64,000 nucleotides of DNA from Porites lobata (Eukaryota > Cnidaria > Anthozoa > Scleractinia > Poritidae). Location: assembly GCA_942486035.1 (NCBI GenBank), contig CALNXK010000095.1:915001-979000 (forward strand). The letters are read 5' to 3'. The translations under genes were made by a program, and so were the position numbers. Positions 62,854-64,000 of the stretch are shown here, piece after piece; position 1 is the stretch's first letter; the number at the start of each line of letters is the position of its first letter. Below the pieces are notes generated by a model. The model did no database searches. It was not told where the DNA came from and saw nothing but the letters and a program-made list of their open reading frames with translations.

Positions 62854-64000
62854 CTGAAAAACAAAATGTTGTAGAAATATCTACCTGTTTATTTTTCAAA
62901 TACAGTAACCCATAAAGTAACCCTGTACAGTATATGCTTACACAGGGTTCTAAGTAAGTGCTGGCAGCTGGTAACCTGCAATCAGGATTTTTTTCTCTCG
63001 TGAGCAAGGGAGTGGAGAAAAAAGTGACCATGGAAATGGAGTGACGCAGGCCCGGCTGCTGATTTTTGAGCCACGTAATTCACATGAAATAAGTGCATAC
63101 ACTGTAAGTTCTGAGGGAAAAGATGCTTACGTAGTTCACCTGACTGTCTACTTCAAGTTCATGGAATAAAATGCAAAATGGGAGGGTACCTAAACAAGAG
63201 AATGCATATGTCATGTATGAGCTGATTATTATTAACTGTACAAAATCTTCTCATAGGAAAGTTTTTTTTTTCTGAGTGGAAAAATTTCACAAGTCACATG
63301 ATATCAGAACTACAAAGCACATCTTTTCAACAATATATTACAAGATAACTGAGAACAATAAAGAAACATACAGAAAAATTCTCACTCATTTTCAGAAGTC
63401 TCTTGGCGAGACAAAGGATCAAGTATTAGCTCTAGCCTCTCCTCTCCTCCATCATCTTCTTCACTGCCTTACTACATGCATCACTCTCAGCAACATCACT
63501 GTCATCCTGCAGTCCTCTAGTAGGACCTTTGACAACCTGAAATGAACAATAAATTAATACCCTAGTGAAATGGATTTCACAATAAACACACAACATGCAC
63601 ATCTAAGGAAAAACACAGTGCACAAGTGGTACATATAATTCTAACCTCTAGGAGATTTATAATGTTCATTTATTACCAATATTTTTACGGAAATGCCCAA
63701 TTCAGCAAAACTTGTGTAAATGGGGCTCTGATAGAAAAGAAAAACAACTTGCAACACAATAGAAATAAAAATAGCACAATAGTATATCAAAGGCATGAGA
63801 CACTCGATTTGGCAAGGATCTGAAGTGAATTTTTAGGTCAGACTTAACTATTAATATCATGCTTGTTCCTCAGGGGAAGCGTGTTCCAGATCTTGGCCCC
63901 GCTGAACAAGAAGGAGCCCTGGTACTTAGTTGTCCTGGTTAGCGACAAGTGCAGCAAATCATAGTTGAGGTAGATGAAGACATTCTACTGGGCTTAAAAG

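Larger units (their letters stand above)
58767..64000 (-). pseudogene. Y2: second copy of the transposase-like gene, decayed and cut by the window end
   Basis: Collinear with Y1 (7423-12980), and near the right end almost identical to it. Exon-like segments include 62853-62397, about 62250-62068 plus 61815-61695, 60958-60873, about 60740-60650, 59784-59588, 59316-59248 and 59110-58767. It shares with Y1 the frameshift before SGNNFLKF, the frameshift after DAS and the MITE in the MEKL exon. Private lesions are a frameshift in the KKTGRE region (near 62660), a ten-base loss in the NHFW exon, and a two-base loss in the C-terminal exon. It keeps the HTSLLENFNSK exon and the MEKLALQRLLQRLK segment intact. 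Upstream exons would lie beyond base 64000. Confidence 0.6.

Overview
This window is eukaryotic, almost certainly from a cnidarian and most likely an anthozoan such as a stony coral. The evidence is large AT-rich non-coding spacers, intron-split coding fragments with GT/AG borders, many short inverted-repeat transposons of a kind common in corals, a tRNA-derived SINE, a hammerhead-ribozyme retroelement relic, and two genes of the HEPN/NB-ARC/TPR NLR-like class known to be expanded in corals and anemones. I cannot name the species. All similarity statements were made by eye.

The window is a patchwork of duplicated blocks. From left to right it holds: repeat-rich block X (about 890-5640); a decayed intron-bearing transposase-like gene Y1 on the minus strand (7423-13583, perhaps up to 16198); a MITE-rich stretch (13.0-18.6 kb); block Z1 (about 18.93-22.27 kb); NLR1 (22275-25701, minus); its 5' flank with two large insertions (25.7-28.6 kb); another X copy (about 29.2-31.96 kb); a 3.2-kb tandem duplication (33.87-36.77 and 37.23-39.9 kb); block Z2 (about 39.22-42.98 kb); NLR2 (43025-47206, minus); its 5' flank; two more X copies (50.38-54.72 kb); and a second transposase-like copy Y2 (about 56.37 kb to the window end). 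The order Z-NLR-flank-X-Y recurs, so a unit of roughly 50 kb has been duplicated. By that logic another NLR may lie just left of base 1.

The two NLR genes are the main coding content. Each encodes a DZIP3-like HEPN domain with a preserved R-N-x4-H motif, a coiled coil, an NB-ARC/NACHT-type P-loop ATPase and a long array of nearly identical 42-residue TPRs. That arrangement fits an intracellular sensor with a possible RNase effector. Both are interrupted once in this sequence: NLR1 has a 1-bp frameshift at the Walker B strand, and NLR2 has one TAA stop inside a TPR. They are recent pseudogenes, alleles, or products of assembly errors. The NLR2 array contains a perfect-looking higher-order repeat of six TPRs (756 bp, twice).

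Most other content is mobile DNA. Paralogous empty sites in the duplicated blocks allow several insertions to be defined almost to the base: a TTAA-flanked 1.75-kb element with about 780-bp arms, a 447-bp element made of small palindromes, a MULE-like element with a 9-bp target duplication, a SINE, pogo-like elements with TA duplications, and 3-bp TTA/TAA elements. I found no clearly intact host gene in the window.
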